The notes below the pieces were generated by a model. It had not been told where the DNA came from, made no database searches, and saw nothing but the letters and a program-made list of their open reading frames with translations. A stretch of DNA of 64,000 nucleotides from Petaurus breviceps papuanus (Eukaryota; Chordata; Mammalia; Diprotodontia; Petauridae), in the NCBI GenBank assembly GCA_028583685.1, contig JAMXIF010000224.1:2782538-2846537 (forward strand), given 5' to 3'. Position 1 is the stretch's first letter. Every line of letters starts with the position of its first letter. Shown here piece after piece: positions 11,363 to 23,300 of the stretch. The translations under genes were made by a program, and so were the position numbers.

Positions 11363-14300
11363 GTCTGTCTAACTCATCCCTTGTGGCAGAGGGCTGTCCC
11401 CCTTCCTTCACACAGTCACTTTGGGAATCGAAGGTGTTCAGGCTTTCTTAGAGTGGGCCCAGCTTCCGCTGAGAGCAGTCAGGGCCCCTCTGTAACTTAG
11501 TAGATGGTCTCTGAGGGTTGCTGAGGCCATGGGGAAAGGAGTCTCTCTGAAATGGGCCAGGCAGGTCCCTATGTTCTACTCAGCTTGCAGGGCCAGTCAG
11601 GGGTCCATTGGGATGATGAAAGAAGAGTCCTGGTTTCCTTCTTGCCCTTGGCATGGCATGATAGAGCTGTGTCTCTGAGCATCGGCCCTGGTTCAGGGTC
11701 TGCACCCTCTACAAAGTCAATAATGCAGTCATGTCAAGGAGATGTATCAGGTTGGTGTTGGGGAGTGGAAATCAAGGAAAATCCAAGGAACCCCCATGTA
11801 TAAACATGTCAGAGACTACTTAAAAAGCACCTACTGTGCAAAAAAAGCCTTGTGTTGTGGTAGGGGAAGGAAAGACACAGGATTTAGATCAGAGACAGTG
11901 CCTGCCCTCATGGAGTCACAGTCAGGTAAGAGGCAGACCCAGATCATTCCATATCACAGATCTGGCCACGAGGTATGGCGTTACCTTGGTGGGGTCACTG
12001 ACAGGTCGGGATGGAGTCCCCTGGGAGCAGTTGTACATGGGTGATCTGAGCAAGAGGCATCCCCAAGACACTGCCTGAGGAAGTCCAGACAGGACTTAGT
12101 GGGCAGGGGGCTGGGGAGGTGAGGCACTGAGGGAGGTTCCAGCAGGAGTCTGGTACCGATAGGTCTGACATGGGCAGCAGGTGGGCAGGCAGCTGGGGTC
12201 CAGATCCAGAGCTGGAGAGCAAGTTACCAGGTCAACCAGTATTGGATAAGTGCCCACTGTGTGCCAGGCACTGTGCAAGGGACCTCACAGAGTACAACAC
12301 CCTCATTTTATAAATGAGGAAATGGAGACCCAGAGAGTTTAAATAACTAGCCAGGCCCACACAGCCAGGAAGAGTCTCAGGAGAGATTCAACCCAGGGCT
12401 TTCTGGATCTCTCTCTGTATACTAATTCTCTCATCATGAAGCTTCAGTGGAGGCTGGCATCAGAGAGCAGAGGCTTAGGCATGGGTGACTGGCTGGTCAG
12501 GCCACATGGCGAGTCTTCTGTCTGGTTTAGGAAGAACAAAAAATCAGGGCCCATTTAGAAGAAGACCAGGATGGTGAGGGGATTGGAGACCCTTCTGTAG
12601 GAGGATGATGCCAGGCCTGGAAACATTGACCAAGTTACTTTCCCTCCCTGGGCCTCAGTTTCCTTACCTGTAAAATGGATGAGTTGGACTAGGTGGCCGT
12701 TGAAGTCTCTGCCAGTTATGACTCATTGAGTCTGTGTTTAGACTGGAGAAGAGAAGGCCTGGAAGGAGTGGGTGAGGAGTGGGGGCAGGGCTACACTAGT
12801 CCTTGAAGGGATCTCGCAGGGAAGGGAGGGACGAGGCTCGGCAGCAGAGGGCAGAGCCAGAAGCACTGAGTGGACAGACACAGTATACCAGCATTCATTA
12901 AGCTGCAAGGAGGTAGAAAAAAGAAAAGAAAGAAACCCCCTCACCAAGAAAGCTTCCTGAAAGATAAAGGGGCTCTTATGGGGAAGGTAGCGGCCTTGCC
13001 CTGGCCAGAGGATATTGGGCCTCCTCTTGTCAGGGAGAGTGCAAACAGAACTCTGACCACAGAACCACTGAGTCTCAAGGGGTCCCAGATTGAGCCTTCC
13101 TCAGTGGTGGTGGCTAGAACTTAAGGCACTCCTTCAGCGGGGACTGTCTCACCCTCTGCCCCTCCTGGTGCTGCCCAGCGTTGCAGCAGCTGTGTGACTG
13201 CTGCATCACTCGGATTGAGGGGGCGCTCCACCAGCACCTCCAGACCCTTTGCAGAACAATCCCCATATATCCAGACCTCCTCCTTCTTATACTCATGATA
13301 TTGAATGTTTTGTGTTCAATTTCCAGACTTCACATTGGTCCCTACTGAGTTTCATCTTCATAGAAACCTGCCCAGTGCTCTGCTCAGTCAGAGTCATTCT
13401 GTATCCCAGCTCTCCCTCATCCACTGCCTTACCTGTTCCTCCCCTCTTTGACTCACTATCATATTTGATGAACATGTCTTTGGCCAAATGATTGTCCAAG
13501 CGCAGATCCCTGGGGCACTCCTCTGGAGGCCTACCTCCCATCATGGTGACATTGAATCATTAACAACTACTTTTTGAGTCTGACCATCCAATGAACTCTG
13601 AATTCATCTGCTGGTGTTATCTGACCCACACCTCCCCATCTTCTCTACAAGAATTGTATGTGCTACTTTATATACACAGAGTCCCCTTTCTCTACTGGCT
13701 TAGCAACCCTGTTAAAAAGGGAGATAAAATCAGCCTGGCCTGTTGTGATGACAGCGTCTTCCTGTCTCTTCTCAATCACTATGTCCCTTTCTGGGTACTT
13801 GCCAACCATCTCTTTAATGCTCTTGCTAGAATTTCCCCAGGAACTGACGTCAGACTCTCTGACCTCTCATCTGCAGACTGTTCTTGCCTTTTGAAAATCC
13901 TGACCACACTTGCCCTTCTCCTCTTCTGTTTTCCTTGATTTTCAGCAGAAATTCCACCTGCAGTACTTTCATGACCCAAGGATGTAGTCACATGACCTGT
14001 GGGATTTGAATCTACCAGGATCAGCCAAAGCTCTCTTAATCACTGTCTCTGCACTTATCTTGGGCATCAGCTCCCCATCAGTCATTCTCCACAACAGAGA
14101 AAACCAAGCTCAACCTTCTCTTAATTGGCAGCTCTCACCATCCCATCCACCTCAAACAGGGCTCTAATCCTCTGCCTGAGCCTCCTTTTCTCCCCAAAAG
14201 ACTCCATATTTCCACATCCTCCTTTCTTCCCTTCCTTCTCCTCCTTTTCCTCTTCCCCTTTCTCCTTTTCTTTCTCCCCATTACATGGGAGGATGAGGGG

Positions 14301-17300
14301 AAGAAAGTGCTGTGTGAATTCTGAGGGGAAGGTCATGAACAAATTGGAATTCATGACTGACTTCCTAGAGGAAGTGGAATTTGAATTGGGCTTTAACAGA
14401 TAGCTAGACATTCAGTGTACTTGTTTTATTGTTAATAGGCATAGTACTTGTACCCCCGTGGTAGATGCTAATAAATATTTGTTGGTGGATTAGTTTATTG
14501 AGTAGACAGAGAGGGAGAATCAAGGAAATTCCAGGCCAGGGAATGTCATAAGGATAGACTGGAGTTGGACCGAGTGACCTTCAAAGTCATTTTCAGCTCT
14601 TCCAGGGCTCTGACTTTGACCTCTGAATGCTTCCTGCCTTTGGCCAGTCATCTATCCTGTCTTCTTTCTCTGGGCCAGCTCTTTGAGGCTTATGAAATCC
14701 TTTCCTCAGTAACCCTTGGAGTTTGGGCAGAGAAAGGACAATAATTCCTCTTTGAGAGGTGATAATGAGGAGGAAGGAGGCAGGCCACCAGCACTTTGGA
14801 TAGCTCCTCTGTGGTGAACAGGAGCCTGCAGGGGTGTCCTGGATGAGTTGTGATCTGCACTGGTGGAGAGAGATCGTTAACCCACTGGAGCATTTTTGAA
14901 TACTAAGAAGGGCTTACATTCTTATGCCCCTTTATGACATACCAGCTGGTGAGTGTCAGAGCTAAGGGCTCAAAGCCAGTCTCCTAACTCCACATCTATC
15001 CTCAACACTCTCCTCGTTAAGACACTACCTCAAACCAGTCTGGATGTGTCTACAGGGGTTCTCTCCCCTTATCCCAGTCCTTAAAGGGTGAGTTTTCATC
15101 TCCTCTCCCTTAAAAGCAAGTTTCCTCCTCAGGGAGTAGATTTCCAGTTCACAGAGGAGTCTGCCACAGTCACTAGATGCAGGGACCCTTCCTGAAAGGC
15201 AATCCCAGACAAGTCCTGGTTTAAGTGAGTGTAAGATCACCTGATTCCCTAGAGCTAGAGCTGATGCCTTTCCCAGCACTTCCCCCAGAATCCTACCCAG
15301 CCTACCTTCCAGTGGAGTGAGCAACTTTTTTTTTGTGAATTGCCGCCCTAAAAAGGAATCCATCTCTCCAACGACGACATTTGTTTTTCTCAAAGCCCTC
15401 CTGATGAGACCATCTCTTTATCTGTAATTATCCATGCATTCTTCCTTCCTGGGTCCAAAATAGACTTTTTTCCTCAATAATGCAGAGGCGATTAGCATAT
15501 GCATTTGATTTTATTACTAAATTTTAATACCAACTTGGCAATTTATCTTTCAGATGAAATACTGTTGATTATTCTTTGGTGCTGTGTTGCTGGCGTTTTA
15601 GCCAGCTCGAGCCTGGCAGTATGGGAAGCTGCTCTGCAGCTGTGGGGATAGGAAATAAAGTTCGATGTTTACTCAGAGAAGCAGATACTCAGCACTAGCC
15701 TTCTGTTCCTTTCCACTCCCTCATCCAACTCAGTGCAAATTTACTAAGCACTTACTTGGTCACAGGCACAGGGTGTGGTCCTGGGGAGAGGAAGACCAAA
15801 GAGTCAAAGTCACCAGGGAAGGGTGTAATGGGGAAACAAACTCCTAAGTACCCAGTCATTGGGTGTGGAGACAACATTAAGGTGCCCAGGAAGGGCACCT
15901 GACCAGCCTTGAGAGGAACTAGGGATTCTTAAAAGGTTGGAACGAGGAGGTAGAGCATTCCAGGCAGCACGTGCAAAGACAGAGAGAGGGGGATGTAGAT
16001 CTGATGGGGGGGGGGAGGAAGCACAATAAGCTTCCAAAGTCAGGTGGGTGGCAGGCCTTTAAATGTCAGCAGGAACTCTGTATTTTACCACGGGAGTTTA
16101 TTGAGCAGTGGAATAGTAAAGAAGAGGAGGGAATAAGCATATGATGCCTACTTTGTGCCAGGCACTGTGCTAAGCACTTTTCTTTTTGGAGGGGGGAGGG
16201 CAGGGCAATTGGGGTCAAGTGACTTGCCCAAGGTCACATGACTAGTAAGTGTTAAGTGTCTGAGGCCGGATTTGAACTCAGGTCCTCCTGACTCCAGGAC
16301 TGGTGCTCTAATCACTGTGCCACCTAGCTGCCCTCTAAACACTTAAAAAATAACAAATATTAACTCATTTAATCCTCACGATATCCCTGGGAAGCAAGTG
16401 CTATCATTATCTCCATGTTATAGATGAGGAAACCAAGTCAAATAGAGGTTGACTTGCTCAGGATCATGCAGCTAGTAAGCTGTAGCACAGAATCCTGGAC
16501 TTTGCATATCTCACTTTGGTAGATTGTGGAGGATGGATTAGGGGAAAAACTGGAAGCCAAGTACCAATTATTTCAAATAAGTCATTAGTTCAAGTGAGCA
16601 TGATGAGGTCTAAAAATGGGGCACTGGTGGTGATGGGCATGTAGATAGAAGGAGATGGGAACTGTGGAGGTAGAATCAAGACCTGATGAGTGATTGGATG
16701 GAGGAGAGAGCAGGGAAGTGTCTTGGTCAAGGTCATAGCTATTGGAAACAGCCAAGTTGGGTTGGGAGCCTGGGTCCTGACAACCAGAAGAGGCGTCTTC
16801 TGGGACATGACACTTGAGCATAGTTTTTGTGGGGGGGGGTTGGGGGTGACAAGTGACAGAGGCAAGGAGAGAGAGCATTCCAGGCTTGGCAAACATTGGT
16901 GCAAAAGCCCAGAGATGGGAGATGGAATATTGGACCTGGAGAACATGAAGTGGGCCAGTGTGACTGGAACAGAACGCTGAGAGAGGGAACAATTTACCGT
17001 TAGCCTGGAAAGGCTGGAACAACTGGAGAAAGTGGCCAGGGGATTTCAATATTTAAAAAAGGGTTTGCATTTTTTCCCACTAGAAGCAAGAGAAAGCTAC
17101 TCACTCTGCTGGGGAATGGCTTGGGAGAAGCTGGGCGTTGGGCATGCACAAACAAAGGAGAAGAGACTGGATCCAGAGAGATCCGGACTGATGCCTTAGA
17201 GCCCCCCCCTGCACCCACCAGCTCTATCTCTGAAGCTGGAGAGCAGGCTTCGTCACATGTCCTTTGCATGGCTGTTGCTCATTGTGTCAGTCCCGAGTTT

Positions 17301-20300
17301 GTCTTTACAATGTTGCTGAAATTATGATTCTTGGGAAATCCTAGGATTCCAAGTCTAGAGTTAGAAGGGACCTCAGAGGTCGTCTAGTCCAATTCCCTCA
17401 TCTTACAGGAGAGGAAACTCAGGCACTGGCATGAAGTAACTACCCAGGTCACACAACTAGTAAGCAGCAGCTGCATTAGAATCTGAACCCAGATCCTCTG
17501 ACTCCAAAGCCAGTGTCATTCCCACTGTATCATGTTGTCTCTCCATCGTGGAATTCCATGTCGAAGGCTACAAAATGCCAAGTTCGTTATCTCATTTGAT
17601 CGCCAATACTCTTTCAGAGATTAGCTGTATAAGTAGGATTGTTCCCATTGGACAGAGGAGAAAACTGAGTCTCAGAGAGGGAAACTGACTTGCCCAAGGT
17701 CAGACAGCCTGGAGGTGGCAGCACCAGGACAGAAATTCTGTTCTTGCTCCAAATTCACTGAACTCTAATGCGAACAAGTTTAGGTGTGCACATTCCTCCA
17801 TCCATCCATCCATCCATCCATCCATCCATCCATCCATCCATCCNNNNNNNNNNTCCATCCATCCATCCATCCATCCATCCATCCATCCATCCATCCATCC
17901 TTTACATGATCAATGACAGATCTGGTGCTGAAGAGGGATCTTGCTCCTCAGAGAATTGGGGGAGAAATGAAAGCACATTTATACATGGACATCTATATTT
18001 AGACACACAACCAAACGGATTTTTTTTGAGAAACTACTAAACTGCTGAGCTTCTGGTTGTAAAAATATATTTTTGAGTATTTTCTGCCAGGGTTTTGAGA
18101 GCAAAGTTTGGCAACGTCAGTTTCAAGCCTGGAGGAAAAGCTTTTTAAAAGGACTTTAATTTGGCTTCTCACCAGTCACTAAGCTTTGCCAATTCAGTCT
18201 TCCTTCAAGGTGTCTCTTAAATCTGTCCCTTCCTTGTCCCAGCCCCTGGTCTGGTTCAGTCTCTCATTACCTCTCACCTGGACTAGTGAAGAAGTTCTTT
18301 ACCAGGGTGCCCCTAGTTTATCGCTTTTTCAGTCCATCCAAGTCACACCACCAGAGAAATTACCCTGAGAATTAGGAGCCACTAGAGACTTTAGGGTTCT
18401 CTTGGCCAACCCCATTCTTTTCTCTTTCCTCCCCTCCCCTCCTTTCCTCTCTAGCTTTTCTCTGTCTCTCTTTTCCTCTTCTTTATCTATATCTCTCTTC
18501 TCTTCCCTCTCTCTCTCTCTCCTCCTCTCTTCTCTTCCCTCTCTCTGTCCCTTCTCTCTCCTCTCCCTTCTCTCTCCTCTCCTCTCTTCTCTGCCTTCTC
18601 ATTTCTCCTCTCCTTTCTTTTCTGTTCTTCCCTCTCCTCTACCCTCTCTCTGTTTCCTCTCCTCTCTTCCCTCTGTCTCTCCTTTTCCTCTCTTTTCTCT
18701 CTCTGTCTCTTCTTCCCTCTCTTCTCTTCTCTTCCTTCTCTCTCCTCTCCTCTCTCCTTTCTTCCTCTCTTCCCTCTTTCTGTCTCTCCTCTTTTCCCTC
18801 TCTGTCTTTCTTCTCCTTCCCTTCTCATCCCTTTATTTTGTTTTCCTTTTCTTTTTTGAACTGGGTTTATGATTTTATTGGTGTTGGGAACTCCCAGTGA
18901 AGGCTGTCTCTCTACCAGTGCAGATATCTGTTCTGAATTTGATACTCTTGAGACTTGTCTGAGGGCACTTAGAACCTTGCCCAGGGTCACCCAGTCAGTG
19001 TAAGTCAGAGCTAAGACTTGAACCCAGGTCTTTTCAACTCCCAGGCCAGCTCTCTTCCCAGAGAATTCCATACTTGGGCCAAGTTGAGTGCCTGGTCAAG
19101 AGGAGAGCCAGCTGGCCCCTGACTCCGAGTTCAGATGCTGCGGTGAGCCTAAGTCAGTGGAGTGGCAGCCTCATTTATTTAGTGCCACCTGTATGCAGGG
19201 CTCAGGACCCCATGTGAGGGATGGGGGTGGGGGGAGGTTCACGGTGGAGGAGAAGCAGCTGACTCATGGCTTTGCACAGTTCCGAGGTCAGTCACAGTAG
19301 CAGCTGCTGAAAGCGAGGGAGATGTCAAGGTTGGCCAAGCATGTCCTGTGCGTTATCTCCCTTCACACTCCCAGCTCCTGGGACGAGTCACTTATGTCTC
19401 TGGCCGCCCCTTTCCTCATCTGTAATTGGATCCACACTTAAGATAGGCCACTGTGGTTGTAGAGTAAGGGTCCAATGTCTCTCCTGACTCCACCCTCCTA
19501 ACTACACTGTTAACTCCCTGTTTTCTGCCCCCCACATTTCTCTTCTTCATTTGGCTGGCTCTGACAGGCCCATCACAGTGCCGCCATAAACCCTGGGATT
19601 CAAAGAGAGCCAAGGTTGTCTCAGTTTTAGGAGAGGGAATGAGGCCTAGAGGAATGGGCAGAGAGATCTGCCCAAGACCACACAGCGAGGGGAAGGCTGG
19701 ATGTCGTGGTGGAAAGGGAGTTGGCTTGAAGGGATGGGGGGGGACACTGGGCAGGCCCCTCCCTTCCTATGGTCCTTGGTTTCCCCATCTATCAACTAGG
19801 AAGTGCTCCAGTCTCTGATCTCTGTTGGGATGGGGATCCTCTTGGAGTGTGGGTCCCAGTGCCTCTCTCTTCCTCTCCTCTCTTCGCTCCCTTCCCTCTT
19901 CTCTTCTCAACCTAGAGCTGAGCCTTCCCTGAACCACGTCTGAAGGAACAGAGGAGGACAAAGGAAGCCAAGACATAGAATTAAACTTACCAAAATAGGT
20001 TAGAAAACTGAGTTCATGCACCTCAGGTGAAAAACACTTACTCTAGACAAAATGTCTTACAGTTTTAGGTAAAAGAGTAGGGCAGTGGTGTCCTTGCATG
20101 TGTATGTCCATGCATGTATGTATGTGCATACGTGTGCATGTGTGCACTCATGTGTGTGTGAGTGTATGTGTGTGTGTCTGTGAGTTTGTGTGAGTGTATG
20201 TGTGTGCATATGCATGTGTGTGTGAGTTTGTATGTATGTGTGTGTGAATGGTCTAGGTCTTTAGCTGAATTGAATGGGGAGGTCAGGGGCAGGAAAGCTC

Positions 20301-23300
20301 ATTGCTGACTGCTGCCATCTTGCAAGGGGGCTTCCTGGAAGGGGTGGTTTGTCCAGTGCATGGCAGCTTTGGTTGTTGACCACTCCCCTTTCTTTGTGTG
20401 TGCTTCTCGCTTTAGCTGGGGGATCTCCTATAACGACAATATCATCTACTACCATGAATTCCTAAAAGCGCTTGACAACTTAAAACCTGTCAAGACTCAT
20501 TCCAGGGAGAAGGAGGAGAGCCAGACAGTAATCTTTTCGGTGCTGGCTCCCGACCAGGCCCTGAAGAAGATGAAGGAAGTGGTCTTGGCAAACTACAACG
20601 CTTTCTTCAAGGTACTGCCCTGCCCTGCCCTCCTGACTGTCTCCATAGGTGCTTCTGGGTTTCTTAGGGCATTGCCCAGCTCTCCCAGTGACTCCACTGT
20701 CTTCAGCTCTCACACTGCCCCTTCTGGGCTCCTGGACATGCTCCATCCCCCATGTCCGTGGTGCTCCGTGGCTTTTAATGCTGCTTCCCTGGTGAGGTAG
20801 ATGGGCCAAGGGAGATTGTAACCATTTGACAGAGAAGAAAATGGACTCCAAGAAGGGACAGTAGAATGTCCAGTGTCTCAAGGCTGGGAAATATACTCAG
20901 GACTGACAGAAACACTTTGGTGACATAGATTAGCATATATAATCCTTCATTTTTTTAAACGAAAAGAATCACAGCAAAGTGGGTGGAGCACTGAGCTTTG
21001 TGGAATTACAAAGATCTGGGTTTGAATCCTGCCTCAGAGCCTTACTAGCCATGTGAACCTGAACAAGTCACTTCAGTGGCTCATAGCCTCAATCTTGCTT
21101 CCTTAAAATGGGTGTAACACCAGACCTTAGCCCTTGGGGGGCTGTTGGGAGGATCCAGTGAGTGATGCATGTGCAGTGCCTCATCAAGGTAAGCTATTAC
21201 TGTCAGTTTACAATTAGGATATTGAGGCCAAGACCCAGTGAGGGGGATGGGGCTCACTGAGCATCATGACTGGTGAGGGCCAGAACCGCTCCAGCCAAGG
21301 GCGCTTACCTCACCCTCCTGTGCTTTCCAGGAGAGCCAGGTGGATAGGAATGGTGTCCCTCTCCCCTGGCCATGACAGTCTCTCATGTCTCCCCTCTGCC
21401 AGGGCCATAGCTGGTGACCATGACCAAGGCAGGAGAAGGGGCTGGGGAGCCCCTGAGAGACAGAAGGCATAACTGAAACAAATCTGCTTGGAGCAGGAAG
21501 AAGAATTGAAGGGCTAGCGATTTCAATGTGTTTAGGAATTGTTGTTTGACTGCCTCTTAATTAAATTGTTCGCACATCCCATCCCTTGGCGAAAATGCCT
21601 AATGGTGTTGGATGAAGGTAGCCCCAGAGCACTCCCACTCCCACAGGGACTCACAGGTCTGGTGCCACTGGGGGGACTAAGTGCCCCTGTCTGCTTCTCC
21701 TGGCCTGATTCCTGATTGGACTCCAAATCCAATTCTATTTACTGTCTCTCTGGTCCCTCCAGAAGCCAAAGAAATGGGAAGACCACAGTATTCGGAGTAA
21801 AAAGGTCTTGGTTATGTCCCTGGCTTTGCTGTGTGACCTTGAGCAATGGTCACTTTCCTTCTCTGGGCCTCAGTTTCCTCGTCAGACTATCTTCCATTTA
21901 GATCTCAAAGTGATTTTAAAAAATATTTAATTTAAAAAAGGTTTATACCTTAAATAACATTTATTTTAAGACATTTTTGGGTTCCTGATTCTCTCCCTCC
22001 CTCTTGATTTTCCCCCACCCATTAAGAAGGCAAGCAATATGCAATCCATTATACATATGAAATCATGCACAACATATTTCCATATAGATTTGCAAAAAAA
22101 ATACCAACAAAAAATGTTAAGTAAATGAAAAAGTCTGCTTCAGTCTGCATTCAGAGATGATCGGTTCTCTTTCTGGAGGTGGATAGCATTTTTCATCATG
22201 GGTCTTTCAGAACTCTCTTGGATCATTAGATTGATCAGAATAGCTAAGTCACTCACAGGCGATTATTGTACACAATCTTCTTGTTACTTTGTACAGTGTT
22301 GCTCTGGTTCTGCTCATTTCACTTTGCATCAGTTCCTGTAAGTCTTCCTAGGTTTCTCTGGAAGCATTCTGCTCATCATTTCTTATAGCACAATAGTATT
22401 CCGTCACATCACATACCATTCCCCAGTTGATGGGCATGTCATCAATTTCCAATTCTTGTTCTCCACAAAAGAGCTGCTAGAAGAATTTTTGTACATGGGG
22501 GTCCTTTCCCCTTTTTCTTTAATATCTTTGGGATACAGACCTATTAGTAGTATTGCTGGGTCAGAGGGTATACAAAGTTTTGTAGCCCTGTGGGCATAAT
22601 TCCAAATTATTCTCCAGATTGATTGGATCAAGTTCACAACTTCACCAAGAGTGCATTAGCGTCCCTTCTTCTCCACATCCCCTCCAACATTGTCATTTTC
22701 CTTTTTTGTCTTATTAGCCAATCTAATAGAGTTGTTTTAATTTGCATTTCTCGAATCAAGAGTGATATAGAGCATTTTTTCATATGACTGTAGATAGCTT
22801 TGATCTCTTCATCTGAAAGCTTTCTATTCATATCCTTTGATGATTTGTCAATTAGGGAATGACTCTTGTTTTTATAAATTTGGCTCAGTTCCTTATATAT
22901 ATATTATATATAATATATGAGGATATATATATCCATATATCAAAGGAACTTGATGTAAAAATTATCCCCCAGTTTCCTGCTCTCTTTCTAATTTTGGGTG
23001 CATTGGTTTTGTTTGTGTAAAAACTCAAAGTGATCTTTCTAAAGCACAGTCTGACCCTGTCACTCCCCTCCTCAATAAACTATGATGGATCCCTATTGCC
23101 TCCAGGTTCAAATTTAAAATCCTCTGCTTGGTGTTGGTAGCCTTTCCAACTTTCTGAGCCTTCACTTCCCTCCCCACCACATATTCTTTGATCCAGTGAC
23201 ACTGGCCTTGCTGTTCCTTGAACACGATTCTCCCATCTCCCAACTCTGCACATTTCCTCTAACCTTCCTCGGTTCCTGGAATGCTCTACCTCCTGCCTTC

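Larger units (their letters stand above)
11363..20415 (+). other. EFCAB6 intron, 9.1 kb
   Basis: Holds antisense L2 and MIR fragments, an antisense L3/CR1 copy (13220-14200), a repeat-free AT-rich block (15395-15600), a SINE nested in a MIR (16135-16500), the TCCA array with gap, a pyrimidine tract and a TG-rich repeat directly before exon 2. I see no additional gene. Confidence 0.8.

Noticed and set aside
18402-18872. 156-residue frame on + and 194-residue frame on -
   Set aside because: Both are produced by the pyrimidine tract; the protein is only Ser/Leu/Phe/Pro or Arg/Glu/Lys runs.
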